Below, in pieces: positions 34,466-43,400 of a stretch of DNA of 64,000 nt. A program made the translations under genes and the position numbers. This stretch comes from Pantoea deleyi (GTDB lineage: Bacteria; Pseudomonadota; Gammaproteobacteria; Enterobacterales; Enterobacteriaceae), in the NCBI RefSeq assembly GCF_022647325.1, contig NZ_CP071405.1:868001-932000 (forward strand), in the 5' to 3' direction. The first letter of the stretch is position 1. Each line of letters starts with the position of its first letter. Below the pieces are notes generated by a model that had not been told where the DNA came from, did no database searches, and saw only the letters and a list, made by a program, of their open reading frames with translations.

Positions 34466-35079
34466 TCCCTTCTTAATGCTTCTCTCACCCAGTGTTTCAT
34501 CGGCTCGTAGTTCATTGATACGCCTTCATGGATAGCCGAGACATACTGGGTTTTGTTTTGCTCCCAGCTTTGATAATCCAGCGGTTTGTATCCTCCCTGA
34601 ACGGCCATTACGTCAGCTAACAGTCGCGACAATCGCCCGTTTCCCTCTCTGAACGGATGGATAAGTATCAGCTCGACATGGGTGATGGCGATAGCGGTGA
34701 TGAGTTGTTCTTCGTCCATGCCGCTACACGGCGTGTATTGAGCCAGATACCTGGTGTCGAATTCGTTCAGCAGCTTTGGCAACTGCGCTGAGGGGGCAAA
34801 CATAAAGCCGCCTTTGCTGATATTAACTGCTCTTTCTTGTCCAGCCCACTCGTAGATGTTACCTAACCAGCGGTGGTGCCAGCGTTTAAGCATGGCGACG
34901 CTGAGCTTTCCTTCCGGAAACTGTTCTTCAAAAACGGACTGGTAGAGTTGTTCTAACAGGACAAGTTCAGCCTCATCCATCTCATCAGAAGTCGCGATCC
35001 CCAGCTTATTAGCCAAAACCTGCTCGCCAGAGTCTTTCTCATACTGGCCTTCACTGCTGGATACATGGTATCGGCTCAT
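34462..35079 (-). CDS. Fic-domain protein (probable AMP transferase, cell filamentation family)
   Basis: 205 residues. The active-site loop HPFREGNGR (141-149) matches HPFx[DE]GNGR exactly, so AMP transfer from ATP to a protein hydroxyl is the expected chemistry. The flap region VNISKGGFMFAPSAQLPKLL precedes it. Family members E. coli Fic and VbhT modify DNA gyrase and topoisomerase IV among other targets; the target here is unknown. I see no convincing inhibitory helix inside the protein. It is the last recognisable gene of the island. Confidence 0.9.
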   Translation of the reverse strand: MSRYHVSSSEGQYEKDSGEQVLANKLGIATSDEMDEAELVLLEQLYQSVFEEQFPEGKLSVAMLKRWHHRWLGNIYEWAGQERAVNISKGGFMFAPSAQLPKLLNEFDTRYLAQYTPCSGMDEEQLITAIAITHVELILIHPFREGNGRLSRLLADVMAVQGGYKPLDYQSWEQNKTQYVSAIHEGVSMNYEPMKHWVREALRRD

Positions 35080-35178
35080 GGAGATGCCCTGTGTTATTAG
35101 AAGGATGGGAAAACAGAGGGGGTATAACGCTGGATGAATACAGCAAACAATACACTTAAAATCAGAGGATTACAAAGG

Positions 35179-35198
35179 TGTAGGTTAAAATATAGTTT
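35179..35198. repeat. Possible right-end attachment or arm site of the island
   Basis: TGTAGGTTAAAATATAGTTT matches TGTAGGTTAAAGTGTAGCTT at 29617-29636 at 17 of 20 positions in the same orientation. A direct repeat bracketing integrase and cargo is what attL/attR would give, but arm-type sites would look similar. Confidence 0.4.
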
Positions 35199-35199
35199 T

Positions 35200-36061
35200 T
35201 ATTCTCTGGTGAAAAATAACCTTTAATAATCAGCATTGATACACCAATGCATCATAGGCGTATGAGAAGGAAAGTCCTTTTCGGTTGGCTCTTGCATAAG
35301 GTTTTAACTCATCTTTGCTGCGGTAAAGTTCTGGCGGTCAACGCCCATGAAACCGAAAGGGATTAGCGTCGGCGCGCAGGATGGTCAGATGATAACGAAT
35401 AGGGCAGGGCATATGCCAGCCTGATGCAGTGCCGCGATCCTGACCGGATGAAACCTGACAGGCATCCTGGCAAATGTGGCGGCGGCTGGCGACAGAAAAG
35501 TCGCACTTTCCGGCGTTCTTGCCGAACGCTGCGAGGGGGCTCGCAATGCTGTATGTGCGAACGGCAGCCCTTATGGCGCGGCGGCGTTTCGCCAGGTAGC
35601 GGGCTTCATTCTGCCTGCCAGGACATTATCGGCCAGCAGAGAAAGAGCGTGTGCATTCCCCGCGAGTTTTTGTCCCACTGATTTGTCGGCATCAGCCCGG
35701 ATTAACGTACTCGCTTTCCTGCATCGGAGATTAATGTCAGGCATAACCGCATGAAGCTCTCTTTTTTAAATCCATGCCGTTTCACAATGAAAATATATCC
35801 GGGGTTTCATCTAAAAGAGAGAGGCCTGTCATAAAAGCGATGGCTGCCGCTGCGCATCAAATAAAAAAGTGCTTAACTCGGCCTGCTTTCAGTGGCGCGC
35901 TGTTCAGCGTGTGCGCTTAGTTGCCTGGCCTGACATTCTTAGCGGCTCAGGCGATTTATTTCTTTTAAACGGGATAGATTTTTTTACTAGATGATTATCA
36001 GGATCGGGTAATCAGGGGAATAAAGGCGCTGTTGCAGTTAAATAATTTATCAGGAGGATAT
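35200..36061. other. Intergenic stretch without a supported gene
   Basis: About 860 bases between the fic upstream region and the amidohydrolase. Composition shifts from AT-rich near 35.2 kb to GC-rich near 35.4-35.7 kb. An open frame at 35476-35754 (92 codons, Ala/Arg-rich) has no ribosome site and no family that I recognise. The stretch may contain the true island boundary or remains of a lost gene. Confidence 0.4.
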
Positions 36062-36985
36062 ATGCCATTAACCCGCCGCCATTTATTACGGTTAAGTTCA
36101 GCCCTGGCCCTTGCGGCGCATTTTCCTGCGCTGGCAAAAGTGCCTTACAGTGCTGGCGAGAAACGGCCTGCGCTGGTGCCGCCGCCCGGCAGCGTCGATT
36201 GCCATATGCATCTCTACGACAGTCGCTACCCCTCCGTACCCGGAACAACATTCACAAACCCGGCTAATGCCTCCATCGACGATTATCGCAAGCTTCAGCG
36301 CCGGCTGGGGATGAACCGCATGGTGATTGTGACCCCTTCCCGCTACGGAACCGATAACCGCGTCCTGCTCAATGGGCTGGCGGCCAGCGGGGGCAACGCG
36401 CGGGGCGTAGTGGTGCTGGATAGCACGGTCACCGGGGAGGAAATAGAGAAGCTGCATCAGGCGGGCGTCAGGGGGATACGATTCAACCTGCTCTACAGCA
36501 GGTTTGATCTGAACGATATGGAGAGGTTAGCCGCGCGCGTGCATCCTCTCAACTGGCACATTCAGATCGTGACGTCAGGTAAGACGTTAACCGAGCTGGA
36601 GAACCGGCTGCAGAAATTACCGACGCCGGTTGTGATCGATCATATGGGGCATGTCCCGCAGCCTGAAGGGATTAACTCCGCCACTTTTGCGACGCTGCGT
36701 CGTATGCTTGATGGAGAGAAAACCTGGGTAAAACTTTCCGGCGCCTATATTGATTCATTAACGGGCGCGCCGGAATATAGGGATGTCGCGCCGGTTGCCC
36801 AGGGGCTGGTTAAAATTAATCCCGAACGGCTGTTATGGGGCAGCGACTGGCCACATCCGACCGCACCCGACAGCCATAAACCCGATGATGCGTTGTTACT
36901 CGACCTCATGAATATCTGGGCGCCAGAGCGCCGCGATCGGCAGAGAATATTGCATGATAATCCGGTTAAGCTGTATGACTTTTAG
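36062..36985 (+). CDS. Amidohydrolase-2 family protein, LigI-like, probably Tat-exported
   Basis: 307 residues from ATG 36062 with CAGGAGG upstream. It begins MPLTRRHLLRLSSALALAA and continues to FPALA, a twin-arginine-type signal with likely cleavage near residue 25. The mature part is a TIM-barrel metal hydrolase of the amidohydrolase-2 group (PF04909): metal site VDCHMHLYDSRYP, RGIRFNLL, VIDHMGH, KLSGAY and LLWGSDWPHP with the final aspartate. The motifs resemble 2-pyrone-4,6-dicarboxylate lactonase (LigI), but members use many lactones and carboxylates, so the substrate is not known. No pathway partner is adjacent; it lies between the island and the nitrate genes. Confidence 0.8.
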   Translation: MPLTRRHLLRLSSALALAAHFPALAKVPYSAGEKRPALVPPPGSVDCHMHLYDSRYPSVPGTTFTNPANASIDDYRKLQRRLGMNRMVIVTPSRYGTDNRVLLNGLAASGGNARGVVVLDSTVTGEEIEKLHQAGVRGIRFNLLYSRFDLNDMERLAARVHPLNWHIQIVTSGKTLTELENRLQKLPTPVVIDHMGHVPQPEGINSATFATLRRMLDGEKTWVKLSGAYIDSLTGAPEYRDVAPVAQGLVKINPERLLWGSDWPHPTAPDSHKPDDALLLDLMNIWAPERRDRQRILHDNPVKLYDF

Positions 36986-37181
36986 CGAAACGGGATCAGT
37001 CACGGTGCCCGTTATCTTCTGACGAAGAAATATCACGCTCACGCCGGGATAACCGATTATTAAATTATCCCGTCAGGTTATTGTATGAACGCGCAGCATT
37101 ATCTGAATGCTGTTTCGCGCTCACGGTCAGACAGCGGTGGGGTACGCTCCGGAAGCGCTGAGCCGGACAACCAGCGGCCGC

Positions 37182-37829
37182 TCAGCGCAGCCCGTTCTGC
37201 AGCGCCCAGACGGCGGCTTCGAGCCGGGATTTGAGGTTCATCTTCTTCAGCAGGTATTTAACGTGCACCTTGACGGTGCTTTCACTGATCGCCAGTTTGC
37301 GGGCAATGGCCTTGTTCGTCATGCCGTCACTGATCAGGAGCAGGATCTCCCGTTCACGCCGGGTCAGCTGACTGATGTCGCGCGGCCGGGCGGGCTGCGC
37401 TTCACGCAGTCGGGCGACCAGAATCGGCGTCAGCGCCTCGCTGAGGACAATCTGACCGGCCGCCGCCTGATACAGCGCCTTCAGCAGGGCTTCCGGCTCC
37501 ATATCTTTCAGCAGATACCCATCAGCGCCGCGCTTCAGCGCACTGACGACATCCTCTTCGTTATCTGACACGCTGAACACCACCACCCGGCCGGAAAGGG
37601 CCATTTCGCGCAGCTGAGTCAGGGTATCCAGTCCGTTGAGTCCGGGCATGTTGAGATCGAGCAGGATCAGGTCAGGATCGTGCTGCTGAGCCAGCGCCAG
37701 CCCCTCGGTGCCGTTACCGGCTTCGGCCACCACCTGCAGTCGTGGATCCAGTGCCATCAGCTGCTTCAGCCCGCTACGCAGCATGGGATGATCGTCAATC
37801 AATAAGAGCGTGTATTTCTCAGCCGTCAC
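37182..37829 (-). CDS. narL: Nitrate/nitrite response regulator NarL
   Basis: 215 residues with GTG start behind AGGAGAGATT. Receiver domain with [12 protein letters not shown] and phospho-acceptor D58 in [11 protein letters not shown], then a LuxR-type HTH ([34 protein letters not shown]). It is divergent from narK as in E. coli, but narX, which should lie immediately upstream of narL on this strand, is absent: only about 316 noncoding bases separate narL from narK. It must take its signal from NarQ or a NarX encoded elsewhere, or from none. Confidence 0.92.
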   Translation of the reverse strand: MTAEKYTLLLIDDHPMLRSGLKQLMALDPRLQVVAEAGNGTEGLALAQQHDPDLILLDLNMPGLNGLDTLTQLREMALSGRVVVFSVSDNEEDVVSALKRGADGYLLKDMEPEALLKALYQAAAGQIVLSEALTPILVARLREAQPARPRDISQLTRREREILLLISDGMTNKAIARKLAISESTVKVHVKYLLKKMNLKSRLEAAVWALQNGLR

Positions 37830-37922
37830 AATCTCTCCTGTTTCTGTCAGACCGCCAGCGTCGCGCAGACGACGAGGCCCATTTTAACGGGGAAGCAGGG
37901 AGGCCACATACCCCCAAAGGAC

Positions 37923-38120
37923 TACTCCTTTATTTCCATCTGACTCTCCCCCGGCGGGGGCGGTGGAGAGGTGCATTTAAACCTTATGATTTATAAGGAT
38001 TATCGTTTTCCGGTCCGCTACTTAACCGGGACGAGCCGGGGCGGCGGCGCGCGGGCAACCTGCCTTGCCGTTGATTTGTGTCAAGCAAGCGGGCAGGACG
38101 GATACGCAGGATATGCACAA
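37923..38120 (+). promoter_or_regulatory. narL-narK divergent control region with FNR site
   Basis: TTGATTTGTGTCAA at 38071-38084 matches the FNR consensus TTGATN4ATCAA except for one base, and lies 62 bases before the narK start, a position suiting a class II activation site near -41.5 with a -10-like GGATAT at about 38109-38114. TACTCCT at 37923-37929 matches the NarL heptamer TACYNMT. NarL binding is inferred from one heptamer only. Confidence 0.6.
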
Positions 38121-38145
38121 TTATTATTCTGCTGATGAGAGATCT

Positions 38146-39537
38146 ATGACCCAATCTGCCCCTTTGCAAACCTCGACGCGCGGCGCCTTAATTCAGGACT
38201 GGCAGCCGGAAAACGAAGCGTTCTGGCAGGCGCGTGGTAAACGTATCGCCAGCCGTAACCTGTGGATTTCTGTGTTCTGCCTGCTGCTGGGCTTCTGCGT
38301 CTGGATGCTGTTCAGCACCGTCGCGGTTAACCTGAATAAAGTTGGCTTTAACTTCAGCACAGAACAGCTCTTTTTGCTGACCGCGCTGCCTTCCGTCTCC
38401 GGGGCGCTGCTGCGGGTGCCTTACTCTTTCGTCATTCCCATCTTCGGCGGACGCCGCTGGACCGCCTTCAGCACCGGCATCCTGATCCTTCCCTGCCTGT
38501 GGCTCGGCTTCGCCGTACAGGACAGTCAGACCTCCTTCGCGACGTTTATGGTGATCTCGCTGCTGTGCGGCTTCGGCGGCGCAAACTTCGCCTCCAGCAT
38601 GGGTAACATCAGTTTCTTCTTCCCCAAAGCCCATCAGGGCGGCGCGCTGGGCATCAACGGCGGGCTGGGCAACCTCGGCGTCAGCGTGATGCAGTTCGTC
38701 GCACCGCTGGCGATCTCCTGCGCGATTTTTGCGTGTGCGGATAAAGGCCACGCTACCGTCGCCGGTGAGAGTATCTGGCTGGAAAACGCCGCCTGGATCT
38801 GGGTGCCGTTCCTGGCGGTCGGCACACTTGCGGCCTGGTTTGGCATGAACGATCTGGCGGCGGCGAAATCTTCGCTGCGTGAACAGCTGCCAGTGCTGAA
38901 ACGGCCGCACCTGTGGGTGATGGCGCTGCTCTATCTGGCGACGTTCGGATCCTTTATCGGCTTTTCTGCCGGTTTTGCCATGCTGACCAAAACCCAGTTC
39001 CCTGGCGTGGTGATCATGCATTACGCCTTTTTCGGGCCGTTTATCGGCGCGCTGGCGCGTTCCGCAGGCGGCATCATTTCTGACCGTTTTGGTGGTACGC
39101 GCGTCACCCTGATCAACTACGTGCTGATGGCGCTGTTTGCCGCGCTGCTGTTCCTGACGCTGCCGGGTGACGGACACGAAGGCTCGTTCATCGCCTTTTT
39201 CGCCATTTTTATGGGCCTGTTCCTGACATCCGGTCTGGGCAGCGGCTCTACCTATCAGATGATTGCGGTCATCTTCCGCAAACTCACGCTGGAACGTATC
39301 AAAGCCGAAGGCGGTGACGATGCGCTGGCTCAGCGTGAAGCGGCAACCGAGACCTCAGCGGCGCTGGGCTTTATCTCTGCGATCGGTGCGCTGGGCGGCT
39401 TCTTTATTCCGCAGACCTTTGGCCTGTCGCTCGCCATGACCGGCTCACCCGCCGGCGCAATGAAAATCTTCCTGGTCTTCTATCTCTGCTGCATCGCGGT
39501 GACCTGGCTGGTTTACGGGCGAAAAGCGCGCGCCTGA
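38146..39537 (+). CDS. narK: Nitrate/nitrite transporter NarK
   Basis: Major-facilitator membrane protein exchanging nitrate for nitrite. 463 residues from ATG 38146 (MTQSAPLQTSTRGAL), the E. coli length; an upstream TTG/ATG extension from 38065 would overlap the FNR site. Conserved nitrate-site arginine in GALLRVPYSF, the nitrate signature GFGGANFASSMGNISFFFP, and a second copy GLFLTSGLGSGSTYQMIAVIF. Twelve hydrophobic spans are expected. narG follows after 101 bases, shorter than I recall for E. coli. Confidence 0.96.
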   Translation: MTQSAPLQTSTRGALIQDWQPENEAFWQARGKRIASRNLWISVFCLLLGFCVWMLFSTVAVNLNKVGFNFSTEQLFLLTALPSVSGALLRVPYSFVIPIFGGRRWTAFSTGILILPCLWLGFAVQDSQTSFATFMVISLLCGFGGANFASSMGNISFFFPKAHQGGALGINGGLGNLGVSVMQFVAPLAISCAIFACADKGHATVAGESIWLENAAWIWVPFLAVGTLAAWFGMNDLAAAKSSLREQLPVLKRPHLWVMALLYLATFGSFIGFSAGFAMLTKTQFPGVVIMHYAFFGPFIGALARSAGGIISDRFGGTRVTLINYVLMALFAALLFLTLPGDGHEGSFIAFFAIFMGLFLTSGLGSGSTYQMIAVIFRKLTLERIKAEGGDDALAQREAATETSAALGFISAIGALGGFFIPQTFGLSLAMTGSPAGAMKIFLVFYLCCIAVTWLVYGRKARA

Positions 39538-39547
39538 TAACAACAAG

Positions 39548-39566
39548 GCCGGTGTGGCGCACCGGC
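39548..39566 (+). other. Hairpin between narK and narG
   Basis: GCCGGTG and CACCGGC, 5-base loop, followed by a moderately T-rich stretch. Could reduce read-through from narK into narGHJI. I see no convincing promoter between it and narG. Confidence 0.45.
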
Positions 39567-39638
39567 ACCATTTTCCTTTCTGTGTCGCGACAGATACAGA
39601 GTCAGCAATGTCATACCAGGCCTTCAGGAGTATTCCGG

Positions 39639-42600
39639 ATGAGCAAGTTTCTTGATCGATTTCGTTATTTCAAACAGCTGGCCGAGCCCTTTTCCGGCCA
39701 GCACGGGCAGACGCTCAACAGTAACCGCGACTGGGAAGAGGGTTACCGCAGCCGCTGGCAGCACGATAAAATCGTGCGTTCGACCCACGGCGTGAACTGC
39801 ACCGGCTCATGCAGCTGGAAAATCTATGTGAAAAACGGACTGGTCACCTGGGAGACCCAGCAGACCGACTATCCGCGCACCCGGCCCGATCTGCCCAATC
39901 ATGAACCCCGTGGCTGTCCACGCGGAGCCAGCTACTCCTGGTATCTCTACAGCGCGAACCGCCTGAAATATCCGCTGATGCGTAAGAAGCTAATCCAGCT
40001 GTGGCGGGAAGCAAAAGCGCAGCACCGCGATCCGGTTGACGCCTGGGCGTCCATCATCAGCAACCCGGAGAAAGCCCGCAGCTACAAACAGGCGCGGGGA
40101 CGCGGAGGCTTTGTCCGCTCCAGCTGGCAGGAGGTCAACGAGATGATCGCCGCCGCCAACATCTGCACCGCGAAAACCTTCGGCCCGGACCGTATCATGG
40201 GCTTTTCGCCCATCCCGGCGATGTCGATGGTCTCTTACGCCGCGGGCGCGCGCTATCTCTCTCTGATTGGCGGCACCTGCCTGAGCTTTTACGACTGGTA
40301 TTGCGATCTGCCGCCCGCGTCACCCATGACCTGGGGCGAGCAGACCGACGTGCCGGAGTCGGCCGACTGGTATAACTCCTCTTACATCATGGCCTGGGGC
40401 TCAAACGTGCCGCAGACCCGTACCCCGGATGCGCACTTCTTTACGGAAGTGCGTTACAAAGGCACCAAAACCGTGGCGATTACGCCGGACTATGCCGAAG
40501 TCGCCAAGCTGTGCGACCAGTGGCTGAATCCGAAGCAGGGCACCGACAGCGCAATGGCGCTGGCGATGGGCCACGTCATGCTGAAAGAGTTTCATCTGGA
40601 CCGGGAAGTCACCTATTTCCGCGACTACGTGCGCCGCTATACCGACATGCCGATGCTGGTCCTGCTGGAGCCGCGTGAGGGGGGCTACTACGCCGCAGGC
40701 CGTCAGCTGCGCGCCAGCGATCTGGTGGATGGGCTCGGTCAGGAAAATAATCCGGAATGGAAAACCGTGGCGCTGAATCAGGCGACCGGTGAACTGATTG
40801 CGCCGCAGGGCTCTATCGGCTTCCGCTGGGGGGAGAAGGGCAAATGGAATCTGGAGCAGCGCGACGGTCTGACACAGCAGGAGGTTGAGCTGCAGCTCAG
40901 CCTGCTGGGCAGCCACGATGAGGTGGTTGAGGTCGGTTTCCCCTACTTTGGCGGCATCACCCGCGAGCATTTTAACAGCGTTGCCCTGGATGAGATCCTG
41001 CGGCATAAGCTGCCGGTAAAACGGCTGCAGCTGGCGGATGGCAGTGAGGCGCTGGTTACCAGCGTCTACGACCTGACTCTGGCCAACTACGGTCTGGATC
41101 GCGGCCTGGAGGATGCCAGCTGCGCGCAGCACTACGATGAGATCAAGGCCTATACCCCGGCCTGGGCCGAGCAGATCACCGGCGTCTCCCGTCAGAACAT
41201 CATCCGCATTGCCCGTGAGTTTGCCGAAAACGCCGAAAAGACCCGCGGTCGTTCGATGATCATCGTCGGTGCCGGTATGAACCACTGGTATCACATGGAC
41301 ATGAACTACCGTGGCCTGATGAACATGCTGATCTTCTGCGGCTGTGTCGGTCAGAGCGGCGGTGGCTGGGCGCACTATGTCGGCCAGGAGAAACTGCGTC
41401 CGCAGACCGGCTGGACCCCGCTGGCCTTTGGCCTCGACTGGCAGCGTCCGCCGCGCCAGATGAACAGCACCTCCTTCTTCTATAACCACTCCAGCCAGTG
41501 GCGCTATGAAACCCTGGCGACAGAGGAGCTGCTGTCACCGCTGGCGGATAAAAGCCGCTACACCGGCAGCCTGATCGACTTCAACGTTCGTTCCGAACGC
41601 ATGGGCTGGCTCCCGTCTGCGCCGCAGCTTAACGTCAACCCGCTGCACATCGCGGCACGGGCGAAAGCGGCCGGACAGTCGCCGCTGGCGTACACCGTGG
41701 AGAGCCTGAAGCAGGGCACGGTGCGTTTTGCGGCCGAACAGCCGGACGATCCGCAGAACTTCCCGCGTAACCTGTTTGTCTGGCGCTCCAACCTGCTTGG
41801 CTCGTCAGGTAAAGGCCATGAGTACATGCTGAAGTATCTGCTGGGCACCGAAAATGGCATTCAGGGTAAAGACTTAGGCCAGCAGGGCCGCGAGAAGCCG
41901 GAAGAGGTGGAGTGGCAGGATCAGGGGGCCGAAGGCAAACTCGACCTGGTGGTGACGCTCGATTTCCGTATGTCGAGCACCTGCCTCTACTCCGATGTCG
42001 TGCTGCCGACTGCAACCTGGTATGAAAAGGACGACATGAATACGTCGGACATGCATCCGTTTATTCATCCGCTGTCGGCTGCCGTCGATCCGGCATGGGA
42101 GTCGAAAAGTGACTGGGAGATCTACAAGGGTATCGCCAGAGCCTTCTCCGATCTCTGTCCGGGTCATCTGGGCGTGGAAACCGATGTGGTCACGCTGCCG
42201 GTGCTGCATGACTCGCCTGCGGAGCTGGCGCAGCCGTTTGACGCGAAAGAGTGGAAAAAGGGCGAATGCGACCTGATTCCGGGCAAAACCGCGCCGCACA
42301 TCATGGTGGTAGAGCGCGACTACCCGGCGACCTGGGAACGCTTTACCTCGCTGGGCCCCTTGCTGGAAACCCAGGGGAACGGCGGCAAAGGCATCAGCTG
42401 GAATACCTGTAAAGAGGTCGATTTCCTCAAACAGCTCAACTATGTCAAAGCATCGGGCCCGGCGGCAGGGCAGCCCAATATCGACACGGCAATCGATGCG
42501 GCAGAGGTGATCCTGGCGCTGGCCCCGGAAACCAATGGCCAGGTGGCGGTGAAAGCCTGGCAGGCGCTGGGCGAGATCACCGGCCGCGACCACACCCATC

Positions 42601-43400
42601 TGGCGCTGAACAAGGAAGATGAGAAGATCCGCTTCCGCGACATCCAGGCGCAGCCGCGCAAAATCATCTCCAGCCCGACCTGGTCAGGACTGGAAGATGA
42701 GCATGTCTCCTATAACGCCTGCTACACCAACGTCCATGAGCTGATCCCGTGGCGTACGCTGAGCGGCCGCCAGCAGCTCTATCAGGATCACGAGTGGATG
42801 CGCGCCTTTGGCGAGAGTCTGATGGTCTATCGTCCGCCTGTCGATACCCGCGCGGCGAAGCCGTTGCTGAACAGCAAGCCCAACGGTAACCCGGAAAAAG
42901 CGCTGAACTTCCTGACGCCACACCAGAAGTGGGGCATTCACTCAACCTACAGCGACAACCTGCTGATGCTGACGCTGTCGCGCGGTGGGCCGATCGTCTG
43001 GATGAGCGAAGATGACGCCCGCGAGCTGGGCATTGCGGACAACGACTGGATCGAGGCGTTCAACGCCAACGGGGCGCTGACCGCACGAGCGGTGGTGAGC
43101 CAGCGTATTCCGGCCGGAATGACCATGATGTACCACGCGCAGGAGCGCATCGTGAATATCCCCGGCTCGGAGATCACCAGCCAGCGCGGCGGGATCCACA
43201 ACTCGGTGACGCGCACCTGCCCGAAACCGACGCATATGATCGGCGGCTACGCGCAGCTCTCCTGGGGCTTTAACTACTACGGCACCGTCGGCTCTAACCG
43301 CGATGAGTTTGTGGTGGTCCGCAAAATGAACAACGTTAACTGGTTAGATGGCGAGGGCAACGATGCCTGCCAGGGCAGCCAGCAGGAGGTAAAACCATGA
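39639..43400 (+). CDS. narG: Respiratory nitrate reductase alpha subunit NarG
   Basis: Molybdenum bis-MGD catalytic subunit reducing nitrate to nitrite at the cytoplasmic face of the inner membrane. 1253 residues from ATG 39639 (E. coli 1247), with AGGAG 9 bases upstream; the open frame extends 29 codons further upstream into the narK-narG gap. The FS0 [4Fe-4S] ligands are H50, C54, C58 and C93 (HGVNCTGSCSW, PRGCPRG). Mo-site region YNSSYIMAWGSNVPQTRTPDAH follows the family. Overlaps narH by four bases. Confidence 0.97.
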   Translation: MSKFLDRFRYFKQLAEPFSGQHGQTLNSNRDWEEGYRSRWQHDKIVRSTHGVNCTGSCSWKIYVKNGLVTWETQQTDYPRTRPDLPNHEPRGCPRGASYSWYLYSANRLKYPLMRKKLIQLWREAKAQHRDPVDAWASIISNPEKARSYKQARGRGGFVRSSWQEVNEMIAAANICTAKTFGPDRIMGFSPIPAMSMVSYAAGARYLSLIGGTCLSFYDWYCDLPPASPMTWGEQTDVPESADWYNSSYIMAWGSNVPQTRTPDAHFFTEVRYKGTKTVAITPDYAEVAKLCDQWLNPKQGTDSAMALAMGHVMLKEFHLDREVTYFRDYVRRYTDMPMLVLLEPREGGYYAAGRQLRASDLVDGLGQENNPEWKTVALNQATGELIAPQGSIGFRWGEKGKWNLEQRDGLTQQEVELQLSLLGSHDEVVEVGFPYFGGITREHFNSVALDEILRHKLPVKRLQLADGSEALVTSVYDLTLANYGLDRGLEDASCAQHYDEIKAYTPAWAEQITGVSRQNIIRIAREFAENAEKTRGRSMIIVGAGMNHWYHMDMNYRGLMNMLIFCGCVGQSGGGWAHYVGQEKLRPQTGWTPLAFGLDWQRPPRQMNSTSFFYNHSSQWRYETLATEELLSPLADKSRYTGSLIDFNVRSERMGWLPSAPQLNVNPLHIAARAKAAGQSPLAYTVESLKQGTVRFAAEQPDDPQNFPRNLFVWRSNLLGSSGKGHEYMLKYLLGTENGIQGKDLGQQGREKPEEVEWQDQGAEGKLDLVVTLDFRMSSTCLYSDVVLPTATWYEKDDMNTSDMHPFIHPLSAAVDPAWESKSDWEIYKGIARAFSDLCPGHLGVETDVVTLPVLHDSPAELAQPFDAKEWKKGECDLIPGKTAPHIMVVERDYPATWERFTSLGPLLETQGNGGKGISWNTCKEVDFLKQLNYVKASGPAAGQPNIDTAIDAAEVILALAPETNGQVAVKAWQALGEITGRDHTHLALNKEDEKIRFRDIQAQPRKIISSPTWSGLEDEHVSYNACYTNVHELIPWRTLSGRQQLYQDHEWMRAFGESLMVYRPPVDTRAAKPLLNSKPNGNPEKALNFLTPHQKWGIHSTYSDNLLMLTLSRGGPIVWMSEDDARELGIADNDWIEAFNANGALTARAVVSQRIPAGMTMMYHAQERIVNIPGSEITSQRGGIHNSVTRTCPKPTHMIGGYAQLSWGFNYYGTVGSNRDEFVVVRKMNNVNWLDGEGNDACQGSQQEVKP

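Noticed and set aside
34533..34538. SAIHEG in Fic as a self-inhibitory [ST]xxxE[GN] motif (approximate position)
   Set aside because: It lies only about 40 residues after the active site in the ordinary last helices of the Fic core, where similar sequence is common, not in a separate inhibitory helix.
35424..35754. Overlapping open frames of 85 and 92 codons
   Set aside because: Arg/Ala/Ser-rich composition of chance GC-rich frames, no ribosome site, no known relatives.
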